This document shows, one piece after another, positions 1 through 7,641 of a stretch of DNA of 64,000 nt. The stretch covers positions 1,364,001-1,428,000 of the forward strand of contig NZ_PGFD01000001.1 of assembly GCF_002797535.1 (NCBI RefSeq). Direction: 5' to 3'. The notes below the pieces were generated by a model that was not told the origin of the DNA, did no database searches, and saw only the letters and a list, made by a program, of their open reading frames with translations. The stretch's first letter is position 1. Every line of letters starts with the position of its first letter. This stretch comes from Chryseobacterium geocarposphaerae (GTDB lineage: Bacteria; Bacteroidota; Bacteroidia; Flavobacteriales; Weeksellaceae). The position numbers and the translations under genes were made by a program.

Positions 1-304
1 AATGTTGATACATTGTTTTTTTAACCCCTAAATCATCCTCCCACGTCTTTACAATTTTAAAGGTGTCATTACTCTGGCAACCTAACCATTTTCTCAAATC
101 TGTTTCAAGACCTCGGGAAGAAGTATTGTAATCGGTAAAATCAGAATAGAAAGTTCCTAATTCTGAGGTGTTCACTATTTTAGGTAAATTCTCAGCAGAA
201 CTTTCCGATATTCTTGTATTTTGAGAATAAACCAAAGAAAACGGCGCAACGCCGATCGAAAATGTAAAAATCAAAGCTTTAGCAATAGTAACTGTCTTTT
301 TCAT
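1..304 (-). CDS. Secreted protein of unknown function (N-terminal part; truncated by window edge)
   Basis: An open frame starts at the ATG on the minus strand at 304 and runs off the left edge, giving about 101 residues. It begins MKKTVTIAKALIFTF and has a typical Sec signal peptide ending near LVYSQN, so the product is exported to the periplasm or surface. The mature part contains a DLRKWLGCQSNDTFK stretch with one Cys; I recognise no family. It lies 91 bp downstream of the membrane-protein gene and in the same orientation as the ECF sigma factor gene, so it may be third in that operon. The C-terminus is not visible. Confidence 0.6.
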   Translation of the reverse strand, partial: MKKTVTIAKALIFTFSIGVAPFSLVYSQNTRISESSAENLPKIVNTSELGTFYSDFTDYNTSSRGLETDLRKWLGCQSNDTFKIVKTWEDDLGVKKTMYQH

Positions 305-395
305 ATTTTATTTTTGATTAAATCTGACAGTTAGTAGGAAATTTTTAAAAATGTTACAAATTATTTATTTTTTTAAGAATTTTTAATTCATATGA

Positions 396-1208
396 TTAAT
401 TTCCTTTATTTAAAGCTTTTAAAAGAATATTTAAATTGATTAAATCCAGCTTTGCACCTACAATAATAATGATGCTAAGAATTATGACAAGTACTAAAAT
501 CATAAGTAAATACACTGAAACAAACCACAAGATTGTATTCAAAATGTTTCCTTTAACACCTAACTTATCAATAAAATACCTCTGAGACTTTTCAAACCAT
601 GTCTTATTTTTGATTTTTCGGGGTAGTAATTCAATTCCGTTAAGCTCATCTACCAGACGTACAACATCTTCAATGTATTTCCCATACATATAGTAGATCC
701 AATATTTTACAATAACGCAGAGTAATAAAATTGCAATCAGAAAACTTGTTGCGAAAATAGCAATATGATAATCTTCGTTAAACTGAAAGTTGATCTGTTC
801 TAAAGAAGAAACAAAAGCCAAAGGGATATAAGAAATATAATAAGAAATATAAATCTCTTTACACACCAAAAGCTGGGTTTTAATATTGAAAAGATCGTAA
901 TTGGTATTGGTACTGGTCTTTGTAAGCATTTTATAAATCCTCAAAAACCTGGAATAAAAATAAACAACTAATCCGACAGTTAGGAATGTTACAAATATTG
1001 AAATTGTCCTTACATTAGAATCATTGGTAGTAAACGGAAAGCCGATGAACACCATAGGCAACGTAACAACCATAAGCCAAAACTCGGTTTTCATATTAAT
1101 CTTGATCATTTCCAGCGGAGAATGAATTTCATTCTGTTTTTCCAAAGAAATTTCCGGAAGATCATGATGTTCTTTGTTCCAGAGTTCTTTAAAATTATCT
1201 AATTCCAT
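396..1208 (-). CDS. Polytopic membrane protein encoded next to an ECF sigma factor
   Basis: 270 residues, with hydrophobic segments at about 43-60, 68-88, 118-135, 148-170 and 225-250, and a hydrophilic N-terminus (MELDNFKELWNKEHHDLPEI). It starts 18 bp after the stop of the sigma-factor gene, so the two are almost certainly co-transcribed. In Bacteroidota, membrane proteins directly downstream of ECF sigma genes are often anti-sigma or sensor partners. That role is inferred here from position only: no zinc-finger or FecR-like anti-sigma motif is visible. Confidence 0.65.
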   Translation of the reverse strand: MELDNFKELWNKEHHDLPEISLEKQNEIHSPLEMIKINMKTEFWLMVVTLPMVFIGFPFTTNDSNVRTISIFVTFLTVGLVVYFYSRFLRIYKMLTKTSTNTNYDLFNIKTQLLVCKEIYISYYISYIPLAFVSSLEQINFQFNEDYHIAIFATSFLIAILLLCVIVKYWIYYMYGKYIEDVVRLVDELNGIELLPRKIKNKTWFEKSQRYFIDKLGVKGNILNTILWFVSVYLLMILVLVIILSIIIIVGAKLDLINLNILLKALNKGN

Positions 1209-1226
1209 ACTTTAGATGTTTAAAAT

Positions 1227-1727
1227 TTAAACCGTTCTTTTTTCAATTATCTCTTTCAGCTTAGCTTTTGCCCGATTAAGCTTTACCCTTGCATTTACTT
1301 CCGTAATTCCTAACTGTTTAGCGATTTCTCTGCCCGGAAAATCTTCCAAAAAGAAAAAAATAAGTGCTTTGTCGATTGGACTTAACTGATGGATAGCTTC
1401 ATACATCATCTTCATATTCCTGTCGTCCGTATCATTATAAGATTCCTGATGAATATTGAGATTTTCTATACTTTGATGCTGGATAAAACTACGTTTTTTT
1501 TCACTTCGTAAAAATACAATAGCTGTATTGAGTGCCGTTCTATAAAGCCATGTTGAAAATTCGCTCTTTTTCTGAAATTCGCTGTAGGATTTCCACGCCT
1601 GATAAATGATCTCCTGATAGAGATCATTCTGATCGTCGGGATTGTCCATATACATCTTGGAAATTTTGAAAATCACACCTTTATGCTTGTCAATTTTTTC
1701 CAGGAATTCTTTTTCCAGTAAAGACAT
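1227..1727 (-). CDS. RNA polymerase ECF-type sigma-70 factor
   Basis: 166 residues, the usual ECF length. Region 2 lies at about residues 25-75 (LYQEIIYQAWKSY, then FSTWLYRTALNTA), the core-binding and -10 recognition segment. Region 4 lies at about 112-160 (LSPIDKALIFFFLEDF, EIAKQLGITEVNARVKL), a helix-turn-helix for the -35 element. It directs core RNA polymerase to a small regulon, probably including its own operon with the membrane protein (18 bp downstream) and the secreted protein at the window edge. The signal is unknown. Confidence 0.88.
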   Translation of the reverse strand: MSLLEKEFLEKIDKHKGVIFKISKMYMDNPDDQNDLYQEIIYQAWKSYSEFQKKSEFSTWLYRTALNTAIVFLRSEKKRSFIQHQSIENLNIHQESYNDTDDRNMKMMYEAIHQLSPIDKALIFFFLEDFPGREIAKQLGITEVNARVKLNRAKAKLKEIIEKRTV

Positions 1728-1853
1728 TAAATTAGGCTATGTTTCAGTTAGTAGGAATTTTAAATATTTGTTACATTTCGACCTACATAAAAAGTAATTT
1801 ACAATAAGATTTTAATATTACATATCTTTTCCAATGCCATTTTTGATTTCATT

Positions 1854-1890
1854 AATCAAAAAAACCGCAATAAAATTAATTATTGCGGGC
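1854..1890 (-). terminator. Rho-independent terminator after gapN
   Basis: Perfect 9-bp stem CCGCAATAA / TTATTGCGG around a 6-nt AATTAA loop. On the minus strand it is followed by a run of seven T. It lies about 26 bp beyond the stop of the aldehyde dehydrogenase gene. Confidence 0.75.
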
Positions 1891-1915
1891 TTTATTTTAA
1901 TGATCAATTATTTAA

Positions 1916-3544
1916 TTAAAAAATATAATCCGTACTCAGGAAATTAGAGTCGTGGTCTCTTACAATTGTATTCAGAAGTTCTTTATTGGATTCTGTCACT
2001 TTTGCTGCTACCAAAGAACGAATCGAGAATGAACGCAAGGCATCAAAAACGGAAAGTGTACCTTCCGCACTGTCTTTTCTTCCTGTAAAAGGAAAGACAT
2101 CGGGTCCTCTCTGTGCCTGACAATTGATGTTTACCCGACTTACCAAATTGACAAAAGGATCGATCAGCTTAGCCACTTCAACAGGATCTTCACTAAAGAT
2201 ACTTACCTGCATTCCGTGGTCGGCGTTCACCTGATAATCGATAGGCTCTTCAATATCATCAAACGGAACCACAGGAATTACCGGTCCGAATTGTTCTTCA
2301 TGATACAGTTTCATATCACTATTTACCGGATAAACCACTGCCGGAAAAACAAAAGATTCTTCTGTAAATCCTCCGTTTTCATTAAGCACTTTTGCACCTT
2401 TTGATACTGCATCTTCAATACATTCTTTCAGATAAGGAGGCTTGTTTACTTCCGGAAGGGGTGTGATCTTCACATCTTTTTCCCAAGGAAGCCCGGGCTT
2501 CATTGCCGAAACAGCTGCGGTCAGCTTTTGTGTGAACGCTTCCGCAACATCTTTCTGAACGAAAATTAGCTTTAAAGCCGTACATCTTTGTCCGTTAAAA
2601 GAAAGTGAACCCAAAATACATTCACTTACAGCCACATCAAGGTCTGCATTTTTTGTAACGATGGCAGCATTTTTAGCATCTAAACTCAGGATTGCTCTTA
2701 AACGATTAACTTTCGGATGCAGTTTTTTCAGTCCATTTGCCACTTTACTGGAACCGATAAATGCTAAAACATTCACCTTCCCGCTTTCCATAATCGGAGT
2801 AATGATCTCCGAACCTTTTCCATACAATGTATTTACCGTTCCTTTAGGAAAAGCTTCTTTAAATGCATTTAATAAAGGATAATGTGCTAAAACACCATGC
2901 TTTGGAAGTTTAAATAAAATTGTATTTCCCATGATCAAAGCAGGAATCAAGGTGGTAAAAATTTCATTTAAAGGATAATTGAATGGTCCCATACTCAAAA
3001 CAACACCAAGCGGAGCTCTTCTGATCTGTGCAATTGTTCCTTCTGCCTGTTGAAAACGTGAAGATTCTCTGTCTAAATCTTTTAAGGCATCGATCGTCTG
3101 ATTGATATAATCTACTGTTCTGTCAAATTCCTTGGTAGAATCGGCCAGTGTTTTCCCGATTTCCCACATCAATAATTTAATCACCAGATCTCTTTGCTGA
3201 ATCATTAAATACACAAACTTCTGCATACATTTAATTCTTCCTTCCACAGACATAGTCGGCCACTCTCCCAACCCATTATCATAGGCTTTTACACAGGCAT
3301 CAAGAACTTTCATGGCATCATCAGGACCGATGTTCGGGACGCTTCCCAATAATTTTCTTTCCAATCCGTTTTCTGTAGGAATGCAGACAGGAGAATAAAT
3401 ATGTTGAACCTCCCCGTTCCATTCTACCAGTTCACCGTTTAACAGGTAAACTTTCTGGTGAATTTCCGGAACTTTATATTCTTCCGGGATTTCATTTTCG
3501 GTTTTAAATATCTCATAAAATGATGCTGTATTTGCTGAATTCAT
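1916..3544 (-). CDS. gapN: NADP-dependent glyceraldehyde-3-phosphate dehydrogenase-like aldehyde dehydrogenase (GapN type)
   Basis: 542-residue aldehyde dehydrogenase superfamily protein. The cofactor-binding segment is at about 180-270 (SMGPFNYPLNE, then FIGSSKVANGL), and the catalytic Cys321 lies in SFNGQRCTALK. The overall pattern resembles non-phosphorylating GapN, which oxidises glyceraldehyde-3-phosphate to 3-phosphoglycerate with NADP+ and so makes NADPH in the cytosol. Oddity: the segment matching ELGGK of ordinary aldehyde dehydrogenases reads LSLDAKN at 286-292, so the usual general-base Glu is not in place; this may mark a subfamily. The gene is monocistronic with its own terminator. 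The substrate is a family inference; another acyclic aldehyde is possible. Confidence 0.75.
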   Translation of the reverse strand: MNSANTASFYEIFKTENEIPEEYKVPEIHQKVYLLNGELVEWNGEVQHIYSPVCIPTENGLERKLLGSVPNIGPDDAMKVLDACVKAYDNGLGEWPTMSVEGRIKCMQKFVYLMIQQRDLVIKLLMWEIGKTLADSTKEFDRTVDYINQTIDALKDLDRESSRFQQAEGTIAQIRRAPLGVVLSMGPFNYPLNEIFTTLIPALIMGNTILFKLPKHGVLAHYPLLNAFKEAFPKGTVNTLYGKGSEIITPIMESGKVNVLAFIGSSKVANGLKKLHPKVNRLRAILSLDAKNAAIVTKNADLDVAVSECILGSLSFNGQRCTALKLIFVQKDVAEAFTQKLTAAVSAMKPGLPWEKDVKITPLPEVNKPPYLKECIEDAVSKGAKVLNENGGFTEESFVFPAVVYPVNSDMKLYHEEQFGPVIPVVPFDDIEEPIDYQVNADHGMQVSIFSEDPVEVAKLIDPFVNLVSRVNINCQAQRGPDVFPFTGRKDSAEGTLSVFDALRSFSIRSLVAAKVTESNKELLNTIVRDHDSNFLSTDYIF

Positions 3545-3662
3545 AAATCTTTTATTTTTTTAATAGTATTAGTATAAACTTTTGATAGAATAAAGGTAGA
3601 GTGAAAAATCGACTTTAAAAAGAGGCGTTTAATAGATTTACTCTATTTGAAAGAAAATTAAT

Positions 3663-3691
3663 ATTGGAACATTGAAAAAAGAATAATTTTG
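3663..3691 (+). promoter_or_regulatory. Bacteroidota-type promoter of the thiol peroxidase gene
   Basis: ATTG at 3663-3666, a 17-bp spacer, then TAATTTTG at 3684-3691. This fits the flavobacterial TTG-N17-23-TAnnTTTG consensus. The ATG of the gene follows 16 bp after the -7 box. Confidence 0.5.
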
Positions 3692-3707
3692 TTTAAAAAT
3701 AAAATTC

Positions 3708-4280
3708 ATGTATTCAAAATTCGTTTTCGGTGCGTTGCTATTTTTCTCATCGTTTGCTTTGGCACAAAACTCTAAAACTCCCAATACGGTTTTAGCCGGA
3801 GGAAAGCCCGTTCATACTTACGCCAAATTACCGGCTGTCAATAAACCTGCACCCAAATTCACCCTTACAGATGTCACGATGAAAGACCAGACGCTGGAAT
3901 CTTATAAAGGGAAATATCTTATTCTTAATATCTTTCCGAGTGTAGATACGGGTGTTTGTTCCGCTTCTGTCCATCATTTCAATGAAGATGCTGCCAGTAT
4001 TCCGAATACGGTGGTTCTTTGTATTTCTAAAGATCTGCCATTTGCCCAGAAAAGATTTTGTGGAGCAGAAGGAATTAAAAACGTGGTCATGCTTTCTGAT
4101 TTCCGTTCAGATTTCGGAAAAACATATGGCGTAGAAATTACAGATTCTGCAATGAAAGGATTATTGAGCAGAGCCGTTGTCGTGATCGATCCTTCCGGAA
4201 AGATTGTGTATGAAGAACAGGTTGCCGATATTTCCCACGAACCGAATTATGAAGCAGCTATTAAAGCTGTGAAAAACTAA
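3708..4280 (+). CDS. tpx: Exported thiol peroxidase (peroxiredoxin, Tpx type)
   Basis: 190 residues with a signal peptide of about 19 residues (FSSFALAQ), unlike the cytoplasmic enterobacterial Tpx. The peroxidatic Cys84 lies in FPSVDTGVCSASV and the resolving Cys118 in KRFCGAEG, the atypical 2-Cys arrangement of Tpx. It reduces hydrogen peroxide and alkyl hydroperoxides with thioredoxin-like donors, here presumably in the periplasm. The start at 3708 follows a good promoter. It is convergent with the plug-protein gene, with a terminator between them. Confidence 0.87.
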   Translation: MYSKFVFGALLFFSSFALAQNSKTPNTVLAGGKPVHTYAKLPAVNKPAPKFTLTDVTMKDQTLESYKGKYLILNIFPSVDTGVCSASVHHFNEDAASIPNTVVLCISKDLPFAQKRFCGAEGIKNVVMLSDFRSDFGKTYGVEITDSAMKGLLSRAVVVIDPSGKIVYEEQVADISHEPNYEAAIKAVKN

Positions 4281-4302
4281 ACTTTTTCTTTTAAAATAAG
4301 TG

Positions 4303-4333
4303 AAAAACTCCGGCTTTTGCCGGAGTTTTTTAT
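4303..4333. terminator. Bidirectional terminator after tpx
   Basis: Stem AAAACTCCGGC / GCCGGAGTTTT with a TTTT loop, an A-run before it and a T-run after it. It can end the plus-strand tpx transcript and the convergent minus-strand plug-protein transcript. Confidence 0.8.
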
Positions 4334-4342
4334 GTAAAGATA

Positions 4343-4373
4343 TCATGCTGAGCAAAGCCGAAGCATCTTAATT
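4343..4373. repeat. Intergenic repeat, family A (single arm)
   Basis: The segment ATCATGCTGAGCAAAGCCGA followed by AGCATCTT. It is nearly the reverse complement of 28520-28548, where the same unit occurs as the left arm of a longer palindrome. It lies in the convergent spacer between tpx and the plug-protein gene. Confidence 0.55.
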
Positions 4374-4406
4374 TGGTTATCTCGTGTTGCTTTGAAAACC
4401 ATTCAA

Positions 4407-5132
4407 TTACTTTTTAGCCTTCCATTTCTTTTTCGTCGTCACGACGATGACACCATTTAGGGCTTTTGAACCATATAATGCGGTCGCAGAAGCGCCGTCC
4501 AAAGTATTTACAGTTTCTATCAGCTCCGTATCTATTTGTTGTAAACTTTTTAAATCGCTCACTTTTCCATTCAGTACAACCAGAGGTTGATGATCTTGCC
4601 TCAGACTTGACTTGGCTCCTCCAATCCTTATCGCATCAATTGTTTTTCTTTGAGGTATCTGATTCATCTGCAATCCGGTTGATTTTGAAGCATCTGTCCT
4701 GGAATTATTTGAATGAACCATCAAATCAGCTTTCGATACAACAGTCGTGGTTCCAGTAAGCATGTTTGAGGCATGATGTCTACTAGGAATGAGTACAATC
4801 CCACCTAATTCTTTTACCTTTAAGGTATCTTCTGCCGCATTTTGTTGTGCCTGTAAAGAAACCAGACCTCCTGTTGTAAGAATAAATCCTACGGCAAACT
4901 TTAGTAAAACAGAATTGATGTAGGAATACTGCAGATTTCTGTTCAGCTGAGATTCGTAGAAATTACCACAGATTTCCTCTGTAGAGCTAGAGAATACATC
5001 TATAATCTCCTCATCCGATGCAACAGTAAAATCTCTTACCGTTTTTGAACAGACAGAGCAAAATCTTCCTTTTTCTTCGCGGGTCATGGTTTTCCAGTTT
5101 TCATGACATGGTGTTGGTATTGTAATTTTCAT
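4407..5132 (-). CDS. Orphan TonB-plug-domain protein with N-terminal Cys motif (paralogue 1)
   Basis: 241 residues in three parts. (1) Residues 1-60 hold a cytoplasmic-looking Cys domain: PCHENWKTMTREEKGRFC, then SVCSKTVRDF, with a CxxC pair and further Cys. (2) A single membrane segment lies at about 76-95 (LLKFAVGFILTTGGLVSL). (3) The C-terminal half resembles the plug of SusC/RagA receptors, ending ETVNTLDGASATALYGSKAL and NGVIVVTTKKK. No beta-barrel follows, so it cannot be a transporter by itself. Its neighbour at 5189 is a paralogue with the same three parts. The function is unknown; plug-like domains may act as scaffolds or partners of TonB-linked complexes, which is inference. Confidence 0.7.
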   Translation of the reverse strand: MKITIPTPCHENWKTMTREEKGRFCSVCSKTVRDFTVASDEEIIDVFSSSTEEICGNFYESQLNRNLQYSYINSVLLKFAVGFILTTGGLVSLQAQQNAAEDTLKVKELGGIVLIPSRHHASNMLTGTTTVVSKADLMVHSNNSRTDASKSTGLQMNQIPQRKTIDAIRIGGAKSSLRQDHQPLVVLNGKVSDLKSLQQIDTELIETVNTLDGASATALYGSKALNGVIVVTTKKKWKAKK

Positions 5133-5188
5133 AATAGCTTCTTTACATATAAAGATGCTTTATTGCAAAAGAAGGTTGGAAATAAGGT

Positions 5189-5773
5189 TTATTTATTTTT
5201 AGGTTTCTTCTTTGAAGTAATGATAATTGCTCCATATTCAGCTTTTTTACCATAGATTGCTGTTGCCGCTTTTTCGTCAAGTATATCTATTGATTCTATA
5301 TTTTCCCGATTAAGCTTCTTCATTTTATCTTCTGAAATTCTGAACCCATCTAAAAAAATCTTTGGCTGAGTAGACTCTATATCTTCTTTCGAAGGTGTTC
5401 CCAGCCAATAAGAACGACCAATTGTATCATTGACTTTACGAAAGCCATCAAATCCATTTTTTAAATCTATTTTGTTGATTTGTTCTTCTGTCTTTAATTT
5501 TTGACCGTTCACTGTAACTGATGCTCCTACACTCACTATTAGTCCTAAAGCCATTTTTCCCAAAACAGATAAAGCTATATTTCTCTCAAGCTGATTTTCT
5601 CTAAAGTTCCCACAAATATCAGAACCTAATCTCATTTCTTGATAAAGCTCCTCATCAGAACTAAGACTAAAGTCTTTTACAGTTTTAGTACATACTTCAC
5701 AAAATCTTCCTTTTTCGTTGGAAGTCATAGAGTCCCAGTTTTCGTGACAAGGTTTTGGAATCGTTAATTTCAT
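5189..5773 (-). CDS. Orphan TonB-plug-domain protein with N-terminal Cys motif (paralogue 2)
   Basis: 194 residues, a shorter tandem paralogue of the gene 56 bp downstream. The N-terminal domain reads PCHENWDSMTSNEKGRFC then EVCTKTVKDF. A membrane segment follows at about 70-88 (LGKMALGLIVSVGASVTV). The C-terminus has the plug-like ending ESIDILDEKAATAIYGKKAE and GAIIITSKKK. The Cys pairs and the DxxAATAIYGxKA motif are kept in both copies, so both are probably functional. The two likely form a small operon. No barrel domain and no known role. Confidence 0.68.
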   Translation of the reverse strand: MKLTIPKPCHENWDSMTSNEKGRFCEVCTKTVKDFSLSSDEELYQEMRLGSDICGNFRENQLERNIALSVLGKMALGLIVSVGASVTVNGQKLKTEEQINKIDLKNGFDGFRKVNDTIGRSYWLGTPSKEDIESTQPKIFLDGFRISEDKMKKLNRENIESIDILDEKAATAIYGKKAEYGAIIITSKKKPKNK

Positions 5774-5888
5774 AATGTATCTTTCTTATGGTTATTCGTT
5801 TTTCTAATAGAAAGATATGAAATATGTTGATTATATTAGGAATTTATTCGGAAACATTTGACACAGCCTACAGGAATGCGAACGTTGT

Positions 5889-5948
5889 TCAAAGAATCTC
5901 TGCCATTCAACAGATTCTTCACTCCACTTCGTGCCGTTCAGAATGACA
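5889..5948. repeat. Intergenic repeat, family B (right arm intact, left arm decayed)
   Basis: 5912-5948 (AGATTCTTCACTCCACTTCG and on to TCAGAATGACA) aligns without gaps to 19631-19667. Upstream, AAAGAATCT at 5891-5899 is the start of the opposite arm. The GTCATTCTGA end expected on the left is not present. Confidence 0.55.
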
Positions 5949-5983
5949 TACTATACTCGTTTTTATTAAGAATGACGGGCTAT

Positions 5984-6742
5984 TTAAAGATGAAAATACC
6001 TCGGATCAGGATACCGAAATTCAAAATCCAGCTCTGAGATGAGTTTTTCAGACGAAATAAGCCTTCCTTTTTCCGTACGTTCTCCCGAGTATGGTAGGCT
6101 TTTCTGTGCATTAATGATTTCTTCTTTATTCGGATGGACCGGAGCTACAATATTATAGACTTTAGATTGCGAATGATTATTCAGCATTTTTTCAATAACC
6201 AAACAGATATCTGCATAATGAATATGATTCACCAACTGGTCCAGATGGGAAATAGTATAGTTCTTCAACAGTCTTTCACCTCCCATCAAACCTCCCAGTC
6301 TCAGAATATTGGTCTGGGGAAATTTCTCCAGAATAAAGCTTTCACTTTCCACTTCAGATGCAGGTTTATCGTCCTCCGTAAATTCCTTTTCAATATCCGG
6401 ATATACCCCCGTTGAACTGGTATAAAAAATCTGCCCCTGAAAATCTCCAAGAAAACGGATCAGGTTCTCCCGTTTTCCGGTCATAGGAATTTGTGAACCC
6501 CTGAGTCCTGAAAAGGGAACAGCAATAATCACCGCATCCAGTATTGATACAACACTCCATTGTTTCATTTCAGCATCCGCTTCATCAGGAAAACTGACTA
6601 AGGTCGGGAAATATCCTTTAGATTTAAATTCTTGTATTTTGGATACTGAAGTGGTAGTTGGGAAGATTTCATATTGGTCTGATAAATGTTCCGCAATATG
6701 ATTCCCTAGCCATCCACAACCAATAATTCCTATTTTTTTCAT
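5984..6742 (-). CDS. NAD(P)-binding epimerase/reductase-like protein (extended SDR-like)
   Basis: 252 residues from the chosen start. It opens MKKIGIIGCGWLGNHIAEHL, a Rossmann G-x-G-x-x-G loop, followed by YTSSTGVYPD (the region of the SDR active-site Ser/Tyr) and LRLGGLMGGERL. This resembles short NAD-dependent epimerase-like proteins of the YeeZ type. The longer open frame adds 12 residues and would overlap the upstream gene; starting at 6742 removes the overlap and puts the Rossmann strand at the N-terminus. The substrate cannot be told from the sequence. Confidence 0.72.
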   Translation of the reverse strand: MKKIGIIGCGWLGNHIAEHLSDQYEIFPTTTSVSKIQEFKSKGYFPTLVSFPDEADAEMKQWSVVSILDAVIIAVPFSGLRGSQIPMTGKRENLIRFLGDFQGQIFYTSSTGVYPDIEKEFTEDDKPASEVESESFILEKFPQTNILRLGGLMGGERLLKNYTISHLDQLVNHIHYADICLVIEKMLNNHSQSKVYNIVAPVHPNKEEIINAQKSLPYSGERTEKGRLISSEKLISELDFEFRYPDPRYFHL

Positions 6743-6755
6743 ACCAATTTTATAG

Positions 6756-7334
6756 TTATCTCTCGAGTTCAATCCCAAATAATTGATGCAACTGAATAAA
6801 TTTCATCAAAGGAGAGCCTTCAGCACTGCATTTTGCATTATTTTTCGGCAAATAAACCATGGTCGTATTTTGCTTTCCGTTTTGGGTGATCATGACAAAA
6901 TTTTCCGGTGCATCGTCAATACTGTCTGTAGCGCAAATCTGATGATTTTTTTCCGAATACCGGAAATCTGCCTGAGTATATTTTGTGAAATCTCTGAAAA
7001 ATTCTGACTGAACAATGCTCTTTAAATCAGTTTTTTCTGATTCACTCATCTTGATCTTATTTCGTTCATGCTTTTTACCCCTTTTAAAATATATCTTGTC
7101 CTTGTAATGCAAAATATCGCCATTTTCCTTATAGATAAAATTATCGATAGTAAACTGATACCCCAATCCGCCATTGGTATAAAAAGAAACCGCAATTTCA
7201 TTCCCTTTAAGCTTCAATAGCTTTTGAACATCATTACTCACATCGGTATTATCATTTAAACGCAAATCAGGAAGGCTGTTTTGCGTAAAAATTAAAATCG
7301 GAAACAGTAAAAGGATAAACTTTAAGATTTTCAT
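6756..7334 (-). CDS. Secreted protein of unknown function
   Basis: 192 residues with a short signal peptide (MKILKFILLLFPILIFTQN). The mature part is polar, with two Cys (ICATDS near 133 and KCSAEG near 168) that could form a disulfide in the periplasm. No family recognised. It is 13 bp upstream of the epimerase-like gene and in the same orientation, so the two are probably co-transcribed. Confidence 0.6.
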   Translation of the reverse strand: MKILKFILLLFPILIFTQNSLPDLRLNDNTDVSNDVQKLLKLKGNEIAVSFYTNGGLGYQFTIDNFIYKENGDILHYKDKIYFKRGKKHERNKIKMSESEKTDLKSIVQSEFFRDFTKYTQADFRYSEKNHQICATDSIDDAPENFVMITQNGKQNTTMVYLPKNNAKCSAEGSPLMKFIQLHQLFGIELER

Positions 7335-7493
7335 TTTTATGGTTAGTTTTTAATCGTCAGTTCAGGCAATTTTCGAGGAAAATTTCTCAATAGGATTCAT
7401 TTTCACTCCTTACTCAAAGCGACAATTTGGATTGAACTTAATTAGTTCATCTCCCAAAAATATCATTTTTAGTTATATGATTTCAAAAACAAT

Positions 7494-7534
7494 CCGTCAG
7501 TTCGGTGGAATTCTGAAAGAATTTTGTATCGGAA
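7494..7534 (-). repeat. Intergenic repeat, family C, copy 1 (inverted)
   Basis: Starts CCGTCAGTTCGG and ends TTTGTATCGGAA, the reverse orientation of the copy at 7558. Its core is a hairpin AATTCT-GAA-AGAATT (7509-7523). Confidence 0.5.
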
Positions 7535-7557
7535 CCTGGGTATGATATACATAAAAA

Positions 7558-7600
7558 TTCTCGATACATTTTTCCTTCGGAAAAACACTCGAGCTGACGG
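7558..7600 (+). repeat. Intergenic repeat, family C, copy 2
   Basis: Starts TTCTCGATACATT and ends CACTCGAGCTGACGG. Its core is a 7-bp hairpin TTTTTCC-TTC-GGAAAAA at 7569-7585. It forms a head-to-head pair with copy 1; a third copy lies at 12809. Confidence 0.55.
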
Positions 7601-7641
7601 AAATAAAACACTCAGCACAATGCTGCATTGTCTTTTATCAT

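Larger units (their letters stand above)
7335..7641. other. Gene-free spacer carrying an inverted pair of repeats
   Basis: 307 bp between two minus-strand genes, without a credible coding frame. It holds two family C repeat copies in opposite orientation (listed separately). I see nothing else definite. Confidence 0.5.
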
